Notes under the pieces: generated by a model
The model's database searches: none
What the model was told of the DNA's origin: nothing
Seen by the model: only the letters and a program-made list of their open reading frames with translations
Shown here: positions 23,421 to 57,683 of the stretch, in pieces
Numbering within the stretch: the stretch's first letter is position 1
Layout of the letters: the number at the start of each line of letters is the position of its first letter
Source: Antedon mediterranea
Taxonomy: Eukaryota > Echinodermata > Crinoidea > Comatulida > Antedonidae
Direction: 5' to 3'
Assembly: GCF_964355755.1 (NCBI RefSeq)
Contig: NC_092679.1
Location: 17,412,932 to 17,476,931, forward strand
Length of the DNA stretch: 64,000 bases
Made by a program: the position numbers and the translations under genes

Positions 23421-25065
23421 CCAAAAAGCACTCATTGTAATGAAGCAGAATACGACGACGCAACCCAAACTGTTAAATAGGACATCTTAAGGGCAATTTA
23501 CACAGAAGAGCGCTAACAGAAAGTGGAAAACGACCCATGTAGAATTCTGTATTTATCCAGCTTCTATATATCGTTTATCCAAAAATGAACTACAGTCAAA
23601 ATGTCAGTCATCTTGGAATTAAAAAAAAAATCTTTGTGCTATGTTAAGCTCTGTCTACACTATCAAATAGTATTTTTTGACAAAAAAAGTGTGATATACC
23701 CAAATAGGGTAGTGATATGACATCATCATGTCCATATATGGGCACACCACATTCTTTTGTCACATAAAATTTGATAGTGTAGACAGTGCTGTACAGTGTG
23801 TATACTTATGTTTCCAATAGTAAATTTGTTATTTAAAATCACTATAACTTCCATCCATGCTAAAGGAAAACTTATTCCGTCCAAACGAAGTGTATTTTAT
23901 AAATTGTCCACCTATAAAGAATGTAAATATTGAATATTCTATATTTAAGATAATTATATCAAACTTGCATATTCCGTCCAACTGTAGTTACCAAAGTGTG
24001 TTTTATATTGTCTACATATCAATCTGTATGTATATTTAAATTAAAACTTGCAAAAATAGTTTAAAACAGACTTGATTTTTAGCAATTGTTTTATTTGCAT
24101 AAAAAGTAACATGTTCTTTCCATATAAACATTTTTACAGCCAATAAAATAACTAATATTCACATCTAATATACAGTATATAAAATAATAACATAATATAT
24201 ATAAAGACAATGATTGCAAAAAGAATAAACCAATCTTTTTTTTCTTCGAACACAAATATAAGTTACAGGATAGTCTGGGTCATCTAGCTCACTATTAATA
24301 CTACAATTTATTTGGGAAGCTGCACCTTTTGGAACGGTCACAAAACTGTGATGTGGTCAACACCAAAAAACTACATGCCAAAGTTTAATAGTCAGTAAGA
24401 CAATTGGAGAGACATTATGAAATACTTGCAAAAAGTCGCCTTCGGTGGCCTTCCGCGGCCATCAGGATACGTTTGTGTTGTGGGGATGGCTACTCCAGAT
24501 ATATTACAGTATCTGCAGTGTTATATATTCCAACAATGGATTAGTGGTGAAAGAGAAATATGAAAACACATAAGGTACAGTAGCTTATAATGTAGTAAAA
24601 CAATACTTGAAGCCTAATAAATAAATGACAATTGCACCAGCAAACACAGTATCGTTCGTATGACATACAGTATAGGCCTAGGCCTACATAATCCTGGCGC
24701 CACCACTGCACTTACGGCTGCTGCCGATAACAGTACATACAATAATGTAGTTTCGTACCCACCCCTTAAAATTACTCAATTGTTTCAGTCCTTCATCCTA
24801 CCTACACAGGGGTTGTCTTCAACATCCTGTAAGCATACAAATCGATATTTTTAATATTTATAACTATTTTTAATCAATTAATAATTGAGCACCCTTCAGA
24901 AATCCATCGCCAGCTTAGCTTCGTGAAAATCGCCACTACGGGAAGAATAATGGCTACAGGCCATAACATGATGTATAGTAGTCTTTGATAGAACTATGAG
25001 GTACCTTTAAATTATAAGAGTACCTCAAACAGCAAACCTCAGATAAACTGTTTATACATTTTGCT
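23421..25065. other. convergent 3' region between CLHC1 and LRRC9
   Basis: No coding exon seen. It holds MITE-A copy 10, a plus-strand AATAAA at 24142-24147 (possible CLHC1 end) and a TTTATT at about 24090, which is AATAAA on the minus strand (possible LRRC9 end). The two 3' ends may therefore overlap. The rest is AT-rich with nothing recognised. Confidence 0.4.
23646..23790. mobile_element. MITE-A copy 10
   Basis: Both ends present (AAGCTCTGTCTACACTATCA; TTTGATAGTGTAGACAGTGC). It is 225 bp downstream of the CLHC1 stop. Confidence 0.88.
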
Positions 25066-40649
<15,584 letters not shown>

Positions 40650-41300
40650 GTTTTATTTATCACTTCTTCAGCTGTAGTGTAAGAAATCCATCTATAAAAT
40701 CTGTAAAAAACAAGCATGAAACAACCCCATCCATGCCAACACAAAACATGTCATTGGATATTGACACAGCGCAGCGGTTTAATTAAATTTTTTAGCCAAC
40801 GTAATTAAGTCTACCCTACTGGGCTAGCCTAGCAAGTAGTAGTAGGCCTGCCAGGCTAGGAATAGGCCTAGCCTAGGCTAGCCTATTATTAGGCCTACTG
40901 GGCCTACTAGCTGGGCCTAGTAGTAGGGCTAGGCTAGGCCTACCCTACCCTTTATTTAGGCTAGGCTAAGATTAACATATTAAAAAAAATTATTATAGCC
41001 TAACCTAGGCCTAACCTAGGCCATGGATACCTCCATGCCTAGGCCTAGGCCTAGGCTATATGATCTATTAATTAAATTTTATCAATATCTTATTTACGGT
41101 CTCAAATCAGATTATTACTTCTTACTGTATTTAAATCATACACCAAAAATTCAATTCAACCACAAAAAACAGATTTCAGTCTACTTTAGGTCCACTAAAG
41201 CCAATTCTAATCACAATGACAGAAACGGAGATTGCGGAAAGAAAAGTTAGTTCTGAATTTCCAATTCCTCCATGATGTTTATTTTTTTTTCAGCTCGTTG
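40650..41300 (-). promoter_or_regulatory. LRRC9 5' region with a CTAG/AGGCCT cluster
   Basis: Upstream of the LRRC9 ATG (40649). Positions 40820-41065 are a dense GGCCTAGGC/TAGCCTA cluster. An inverted CCAAT box lies at about 41308-41312 (TTATTGGTTG on the plus strand). The transcription start cannot be placed. Confidence 0.4.
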
Positions 41301-41905
41301 AGTGCTTATTGGTTGAAATAGTCACATGGTATAACCGTATCTAGGCTTATTTGACCTTTGCACTTGACAACCATAGGCTCAATAAGCCAGTCAGCATGTA
41401 AGGATTACACATAGTCTGGAGAAAAAGCCTAGATGAAAATACTAAATAAGTTGAAAGTAGTCAAGAAAACTTTATTTGATAAATATGTTGTTACTATATT
41501 TACATAAGATGGAAGTATATGTCTATTTGGTGACTTAAATGCTGCTTTTGTACTTTTCTGGCAGTTTATACGCCTATTAGCGTGGAAATACAATTCATTT
41601 TTTAGATCCATGAGTGCATGATTAAAAAAAAGTGTTGATTTTTCTTACCTTTTTGTTTGTTTTATTTAAACAGTATTTTTGTAAATGTAAATTATCTTAG
41701 TTGCCTGAATAAATAATAATGATAACTCCAAACTAAAAAATAGAACATGTTTTATTTGAAAGTATTTTAGTAATAATAATGTTTTGGCACGCATATCAGC
41801 AGGCATGGGATAAGTTCCTGAGGAGGGTTAAAAGCGGTCTAGCGCCCTCTATTTTAGTTAAAAGTTTCGTGCGAGAGTAGGTGTTGAACGTTTTAGAAAA
41901 ATTAT

Positions 41906-42124
41906 CCAATCGTTGTACCGAGAGTTTTCAGAATACCCGGGTAGCAACAGCAATATCTTTCCTGGCCAATCAGCGTATTCCAAAATGTCATCATGTAATT
42001 TGCATATAGTCTCAGCCAATCAAAGTAATTAATCTACAAGTTAACCCACATCAGACGAACTTATTTGCCTTTTTGTGCGCGGCAGTGAGGATCGGAAGAC
42101 GGTGTTAAAAAGAGAGCCGAGAAG
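41906..42124 (+). promoter_or_regulatory. CCAAT-box promoter-like segment and probable 5' exon
   Basis: Three same-strand CCAAT boxes lie at 41906, 41966 and 42016, spaced 60 and 50 bp. They are followed 48 bp later by a pyrimidine-tract start candidate, CCTTTTTG (about 42068). From there a GC-richer stretch without ATG runs to a good donor (GAGAAG|GTAGGT at 42124). It resembles a promoter plus 5'-TOP-like non-coding first exon. It could feed the transcript at 42.1-46.2 kb or be a distant 5' exon of SARS2. Confidence 0.5.
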
Positions 42125-42511
42125 GTAGGTGCTTTATTTGTTTGAATTATTAATAATAATACAGTACTTTTGATTGAGGAATCGACAACAAACAAAACAG
42201 CAAACTTCCGCCAGTTTTACTGGCCAGGATTACACAAGACAAGACAGACTTGAACTTGATTGAAGACGATAAACTTAGGTCTGGCCTAGGCCTAGCCGGC
42301 CCTCATCATGTGAACGTTTGCTATAGATGTTATATTACTGTTACTTAAGTTGAGTACAATATATAATAATTGTGACATTATACTTCTCTGTATTCTTAAT
42401 TTTGTTTTGGCCTATTGAATTGCCTACTTAGTTTGTTTCATCTATTGCCCAAAAATATTAAATTTAAATAGCCTAGTGTAATAAAATCAAATAATTTCTT
42501 TTGCAGGTGAC

Positions 42512-42661
42512 ATGTCTGATTTCAATTTTAAACCACAGTATTTATTGTTTAAAGAACAGTTAAAGAACAAAATGCTTTTCGTCTACCTACTTGAGTCTCT
42601 TGACCCTGTGTGTGTTAATGCAACATTTCAGCTTTGGAAAATGAACCAACATCAAGTATAA
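42512..42661 (+). CDS. uncharacterised small ORF, 49 aa
   Basis: ATG five bases after a good 3' splice site; reads MSDFNFKPQYLLFKEQLKNK and stops after MNQHQV. I recognise no family. If the internal donor CACA|GTATTT is used instead, it would splice to a 34-nt exon reading RRPIDEDIQNI. It could equally be chance, as the locus looks non-coding otherwise. Confidence 0.2.
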   Translation: MSDFNFKPQYLLFKEQLKNKMLFVYLLESLDPVCVNATFQLWKMNQHQV

Positions 42662-43050
42662 AACAATAGCAAGATAGCAGGTATTTTAGTGATAACCATC
42701 ACTGTCATCAGCTAGTAGTATACAACATTAAAATTACAGTTTGAACAGAACATTGCTGTCAACCATTCTGCATGTGCAGTCCTGAAATAAATTGACATTA
42801 AAGTTAATGAAACATTTGCCTTTTCAACATGTATGTACTTTTCATGTTCCAGTCGTAGGCCTATTGATGAAGACATCCAAAACATAGTAAGACTTAACCA
42901 ATAAAACCAATTAAACTAACATATAAATAATGCAAATTATCATATTTATCTATTTGTTAGTTTGTGGTTATTGCCTTGCAGGTGTACTAACACATTTTAG
43001 AGTAGAGTTTATATTCACAGGTTGATGATGATCTGGTCCTGGATTGAAGA

Positions 43051-43072
43051 CCCCCCCCCCCCCCCCCCCCCC
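43051..43072. repeat. 22-base C homopolymer
   Basis: Uninterrupted run of 22 cytosines (guanines on the other strand) in strongly AT-rich surroundings. It could form G-quadruplex or i-motif structures. A 13-C run is at 56148-56160 in a SARS2 intron. Confidence 0.95.
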
Positions 43073-44240
43073 GCCTCTTAAATCCATCCACATGCAAATA
43101 CAATATGATATATCATATACAAAATATATGATATAAAATATGTATTTGCTTGTAGGCTGTTGTATCATGCATTGATAGGATCATTAGGTTAAATTCTAAC
43201 TAAAATTTGTTTATCGGAAATGTATTACACTATAGTATTTTAAGTTTTCATGTTTTACTTGCAAAATATTATTTTTTTTGTCTGTTATAAAGGTATGTAT
43301 TGTATTATAACTATACATATTCATGTTTTATATAACAACAATTATAAATATATACAACTTCCTTTTATTGTAAACATTTTGTTTCAGTTACTAACACACA
43401 CAGTAGAATCAAGTCAAGAAAAGGCTGATTAATATGTATTGTTTTAAATTAAATAAACTGTTTATACAAATCTGTTGGCTTAATCATGGAATGTGAAAAG
43501 CTATGTGTATCACACAGTAGACATAATTAATGTCATATAAATATTTACAAAACATGAAAAGCTCATTGATATTAATTGTATGTTGTTATATACATTACTT
43601 AATTATATATTTATCATAATTACAATATTTACATGATTGTTACAATTGTTAGTTAATTATATTTAAATCGTATTTTAAAATTGAAAAAACTATTGCTTTA
43701 ATACTTCTATACCTATTATTATAACTAACACTTAGATAATGCATGATACAACTCCAGTTGTGCATTCCCCTATTTCTTTGCACACTGGTATTGTTTCCCC
43801 CTTCCCCACTTTTTTTAAAGGAAATGGAAGCACAAAGGTAGGTTACTAACGCAGCAAGACATCGCTTCGAGCATCCAAGCATCAAAACAAGTAAGATTTG
43901 TAACTAGCTGTTAGGGTTGTACTGTTGATGAAATGACACAATGTTTTGTTGTCTTCTTCTGTTGTTGCTATGATGATAGCTTTGCCATGATGCCTGATGG
44001 CATCTTGCGGCATCTTTTTTGTTGCATTGGTTTCATTGCTTGTTGTCATGATATGGCATGGTATCTACCTGTAAATCTACATTAGGGGCTTATTGTTTTT
44101 TATAGTTCGCTTTTTTTTTCTACAGATCATTTCATTTTGAATAAATTTTGTTCAAACAAAAGTGAGTCTATCTTTTTCTTTGTTTTATTGAACAAAAACA
44201 TAATTACACTTGATCATAATTTAAGTTCATTAATAAATTT

Positions 44241-45532
44241 AACAAATAAAATGTTTTGTTTGTGTCGTTTTATTTCTGTAGTTTAAAAAAGAATGATGTA
44301 TCACAATTATTAAAATTGAAAAATAAAGAAATAAAATATATGTGTCTGTTATTTATTTAAAAACATTTAATATGGATGTTTGTCTTTCATTGTGTAAACA
44401 ACATTCTCAATACATTGAAACTTTTTCCTTTTTTAGAGTGTGTATATATTGGTTTTGAAATCCACAGTCATTTTTTTTTTATAGTTTTCAATAAAAAATT
44501 TGAACAGCTAAAATGTTGTATTTATGTGTCTGTTTATTTCTTTAAAATGTAATGATGTATCATATTATTTAAAATCAAATATATTTTACAAATAAAAATG
44601 TGTGTTTGTGTCCTTTGTTTCATTATTACTGTAGTTTAAAAAAAACAGTCACAACATGTTTTCACATCACATCAGAACAATAATTTAATATTAACACTTT
44701 TTTCCTTTTTTAGAGTGTGTATATAATTATTGGTTTGGAAATCCACAGTCAAACCTGTTTTTCATAGTTTTCAATTAAAAAATTGAACTGCTAAAATGTT
44801 GTATTTTTGTGTCGGTTTTGTTTTGTGATGTATCATATAAAATCAATTTTACAAATAAAAATGTGTGTTTGTGTCCTTTGTTTTATTACCACTGTAGTTC
44901 AAAATAACATTCACAACATGTTTTCACATCACATCAGAGCAACAATTTAATGTTATTAAAAGTTTAAAAAAATTTATTTTTGTGTCTTTTGTAAAACTGC
45001 ATACATAATACATTGACAAAATATATATCACCTAAAACATAGTTGTCAAGTGAATAAAGAAAATAAATTGTCTGTGTCTATTTCATTAGTGTATGTTTAT
45101 TTGCATTTTGTTTATAGCATCAATCAATAATTCACTTAACAATTGTCTTGAATGTCTTTTTATTTCTACAGGTCACAGGTTAATTTTGAATAAATTTGTA
45201 TCAAAGCTTGGTGTCATTTGTCTTGTTTTATTATTTTAAGAAAAAATACTAAAGTTGGATAAAAGAAATTTGTAAATAAAAAATAAAAATGTTGTCTTTG
45301 TGTTTATTTATAAAAAAACATTGATATTCATTAAAATAACAGATTTATCTGTGTCTTCTATTTTATTAGAAAAACATTTTTTTAATATATTTTTCCATCA
45401 CATTTTTTTTGGTATAACATATTTTGAATTAAATGCAAATAACAAATGATTTGTTTTCTTTTTGTTAATTGTTTTTAAACATATAAATCTTAAAGCTTTT
45501 TGTGAAACATATCAAAAACTGTTGTTTGTGTC
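44241..45532 (+). repeat. diverged tandem array of poly(A)-site-like modules
   Basis: About a dozen units of 80-140 bp. Most carry AATAAA and, 10-35 bp later, TGTGTC plus a T-rich stretch. TGTGTC starts at 44261, 44341, 44525, 44607, 44808, 44870, 44981, 45073, 45350 and 45527, with GGTGTC at 45210. The clearest duplicate pair is about 44430-44690 versus 44715-44960 (shared AAATGTGTGTTTGTGTCCTT). No coding frame survives. Confidence 0.75.
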
Positions 45533-45697
45533 TAATTATTGCCATTCATTGAAAAATTATTTTATAGTTATTTTTCATTTATATGTCATGTGTTTTATCA
45601 TAATGTAAGTAGAAGTACACTGTTATAAAATCAACAAGATTTGAATGATGAAAACTACATAGTTCTTGTAATATAACTTGTTTTCCTTTTTTTGCAG

Positions 45698-46106
45698 ATT
45701 TTGAAAATGACGGTACTGATACAAGACTGGTTTCACCTATTACAGAATAGGTAGAGAATAATCCAATACATATGAGTATATAACTATAATTATTTCCCTT
45801 CTTTTTTTTTGCAGGTAATTGCCAGTAGGTACTGTTGTTTTGAACATAGATGGTTTGAACCAATCACAGGTAAGGTCAAGGAAATTACGTACAATGTGTA
45901 TATAAAACTATTTTGTTTTCTTCTTTATTGCAGAACTCTTGCAAATGGTCCAATGGATGTTGATTGAACCAATCACAGGTAAGGTATAAAAAAATTACAT
46001 ACATTGTGAATAACTATTTTTTACATCTTTATTGCAGATCCTCCAATAGAGTTGTTATAAGGCTGGTATAGACACTAATCTGCATAACTATTTTCTCCAT
46101 TTGCAG
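45698..46106 (+). repeat. tandem mini-exon/mini-intron array
   Basis: Three exon-like segments, 45698-45750, 45815-45869 and 45934-45978, each preceded by a pyrimidine-TTGCAG acceptor and followed by GTA(A/G)(A/G). They are separated by 58-64 bp related spacers. The last two end in the same AACCAATCACAG|GTAAGGT. Further acceptors end at 46037 and 46106. No common open frame. Confidence 0.65.
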
Positions 46107-46424
46107 ATTCTATTGTTTTGTTATTATTTGTGTTGATATGTTGACAAAACAATTTTTGTTTTGGCTTATGAATTTTAGTTCATGTGCAGGCTATATAATA
46201 GAGGGCGCTATTTTAATTTAGAATGATTTCTTGAAAATGCAGACCAACCAATAGAGGGCACTATAACGAAAACAAAATACACAACATGTGTGATCGAGTA
46301 AATTAATTGCACAAAGTACGCCTAAAGTATATTACTTTTAAACAAATTTAATTTTTTTTTTCAAATTGTGAAGTTTACATGTAAAGTTGTACAGTATTTT
46401 CCGATTATAAACTTTGAATATACC

Positions 46425-46610
46425 TAGCTAGCCCTCTCTCTAGAGGCTTTATAGAGCCTAGCTAGCTAGGCCTAGTAATATAGTAAGTAGTAGACTAGTA
46501 GTAGTAGAAAGCCTGCGTCCCCTTTGTTCAGTGTTGTTGTTTTGGTAGCTAGCTGCAAGGGCAAGCCCTACTCTACTACAGTACTACTACTATAGCTAGG
46601 CCTGCTGGTG
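46425..46610. repeat. CTAG-rich cluster
   Basis: Dense TAGCTAGC, CTAGTAG and GGCCTAG words, like the clusters upstream of DYNC2LI1/CLHC1 and LRRC9. Confidence 0.6.
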
Positions 46611-46698
46611 TGTATGTTTATGTGCTTTCAATGTATTGACTAAAAAGATACTTGAGTCCCTGTTGTTTCACTCCTGGTTGTTTTGAGGGGATCCAGTC

Positions 46699-46812
46699 AA
46701 GTCGCCCCATCGCAAAGTCGCCCCATACAAAGTCGCCCAATACAAAGTCGCCCCATCGCAAAGTCGCCCCAAAACAAAGTCGCCCCGGCACAGTCGCCCC
46801 ATCGCAAAGTCC
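46699..46812. repeat. 16-bp minisatellite, about 7 copies
   Basis: Head-to-tail copies of AAAGTCGCCCCATCGC with small variants (ATACAAAGTCGCCCAA). It is GC-rich in an AT-rich region and lies 68 bp before the foldback element. Confidence 0.92.
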
Positions 46813-46880
46813 CATAAGTTAAAAAACATTTATTTATAATAAAGTTTTTGAAGTATATGAATGATTTATTATATTGTTTA

Positions 46881-47594
46881 TGTTATGCGCGATTTGAACG
46901 ATTTGCGCAATTTAAAATTGCGCAAAGAATTCTTGCGCAATTTGAAATTGTGCAAGGATTTTCTTGCGCAATATTAAATTGCGCAATCAACTTGCAATTT
47001 GAAATTGCGCAAGATAGTTCTTGCGCAATATGACACCTTTGCGCACTTTGAAAACGAACTGTTTATTATTTTTATTATTGTACTCATTTGTTGTTGAGAA
47101 TGGTAGCCTACCGAAAGGTCGATCTTTTTTGTCATTAAATTTAATTTTTAAGTTAAATAGTAAACGTCTAATAATTCGTAATAATTATTGTTTCTAAAAA
47201 AAATCCAATCGTTATTAGTCTTATTAATTGTCATTAGTATTGATATTTGAATTGAAAGTATTATTTACTATTGGTATTTATTTATGCCTTCTCCTCATAC
47301 CATTGGGAATTCGAGATTTTTTTTATTCGGAAAAAAAAATTCGGGAGGGAAGCTCCCGGGAGGGTAAGGAAATGCGATATTATCTTTAATTTTGAATCAT
47401 TCTTAGAAATTACTAAACAAATAATGAAATATGGGTGTGCATGACTTCACAATCTGTGGAAAAACCTTGCGCAATTTGGAGATTACTTGCGCAATTTGAA
47501 ACACATTCAAGGAATTTTTTGCGCAATTTTAAATTGCGCAAGAAAATCCTTGCGCAATTTCAAATTGCGCAAATCGTTCAAATCGCGCATAACA
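46881..47594. mobile_element. foldback element with 44-bp terminal repeats built of GCGCAA units
   Basis: Left arm 46882-46925 begins GTTATGCGCGATTTGAACG. The right arm 47550-47593 is its reverse complement with one mismatch. Both subterminal regions (to about 47045 and from about 47465) are chains of TTGCGCAA(N)TTGCGCAA palindromes. The centre (47046-47460) is AT-rich and has no meaningful ORF. It lies about 100 bp upstream of the SARS2 start exon. Confidence 0.9.
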
Positions 47595-47716
47595 ACTACA
47601 ATCTGATCCTTTGTTTTGTTAATTGATATTATTTTTCATCATGAATCAACCTTTATAATTCATTTCAGAACATTAATAATAATATTTTATCTCTTCCCAG
47701 GCAAATTCATATAAAG

Positions 47717-56865
<9,149 letters not shown>

Positions 56866-57683
56866 TAAATTATACTTTATCTAATTTTGTAATGAAAGGT
56901 ACAGTACACCAGCTGTTTGCTATTATCTAATCATAGTTTATGATTTGTTAGCCATGATCTAAGTGCTTTATTGTAGTAGTATCGGATCAACCCTGTTCCA
57001 ATTTTTCTCTCTTATTCTATTTGTCCATTTGTTGTACAAGTGATTTGTGATACAGTTTTTAAACGATGTATTTATACACCATGTACAATATATGCTGTTT
57101 TACTCACGTTTCCATAAAGAAAACAAACATTTCAATACCGCAGCACAATATATTATTTTTTAAATAATTTTGTACAGATATAAAATAGAAAGTTTATCCA
57201 ATATCCGTGGCTTGATATCCTTTTTCAAATTATAACAAATATATAAAACCAATCATAAACATAATCCATTAATCAAATAAAAAATATAAAATACCCATCA
57301 ATAATCTAAGTACTGTATAATATTATTTTTTTATTGTTGTCAATATGCCATTAAGTTCTACATTTCTGGTTTTTCCAATTTGTGAAAACAATTCGGGTCT
57401 TTCGAGACACCATATATACTACAGACTGCATTATTAGGCATTTAGTAGGGAGCTTTCGATTTGCAACGAAACCAAACTATGTCATCTTAGTTCATTGTGC
57501 ACATGTAGAAATATTGGGAGGCGATGCCATGCATCGGCACAGGTTTGATGGTTTCTAGGTCCAGACGACGATCGACGACACATTGATTGACCTGACCTAG
57601 ATCGGTAGTCTTCGCATTTCAAAAGCTCCCTAATGATAATTGATTCAGCAAGAGATTCATATACACTATTGTACTTAAAAATA
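56866..57683. other. convergent 3' region between SARS2 and TXNDC16
   Basis: Non-coding. It carries an AATAAA on the plus strand near 57275 and TTTATT (minus-strand AATAAA) near 57329, so the two transcripts may overlap at their 3' ends. A foldback MITE occupies 57446-57632. Confidence 0.4.
57446..57632. mobile_element. foldback MITE, TAGGGAGCTTTCGATTTGC family
   Basis: Inverted ends TAGGGAGCTTTCGATTTGC and GCATTTCAAAAGCTCCCTA. No ORF. It lies 52 bp beyond the TXNDC16 stop, so it is probably in that gene's 3'UTR. Confidence 0.75.

Larger units (their letters stand above)
42068..46200 (+). ncRNA. candidate transcription unit of unknown product
   Basis: Starts at the CCAAT-box promoter-like segment. 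Possible internal exon boundaries: an acceptor before 42507 (TTTTGCAG|GTGACATG); a 34-nt exon candidate 42855-42888 (TTCCAG|TCG...ACATA|GTAAGA); an acceptor before 43388 followed by AATAAA at 43452. Downstream come the poly(A)-like array and the mini-exon array. No recognisable protein. It could be a long non-coding RNA, a small-protein gene or a repeat-derived locus; transcription itself is unproven. Confidence 0.3.

Noticed and set aside
43910-44000. box C/D snoRNA (TTGATGAA ... CTGATGG)
   Set aside because: Box-like motifs about 65 nt apart, but no terminal stem and weak C'/D'; too little to call without a covariance search.
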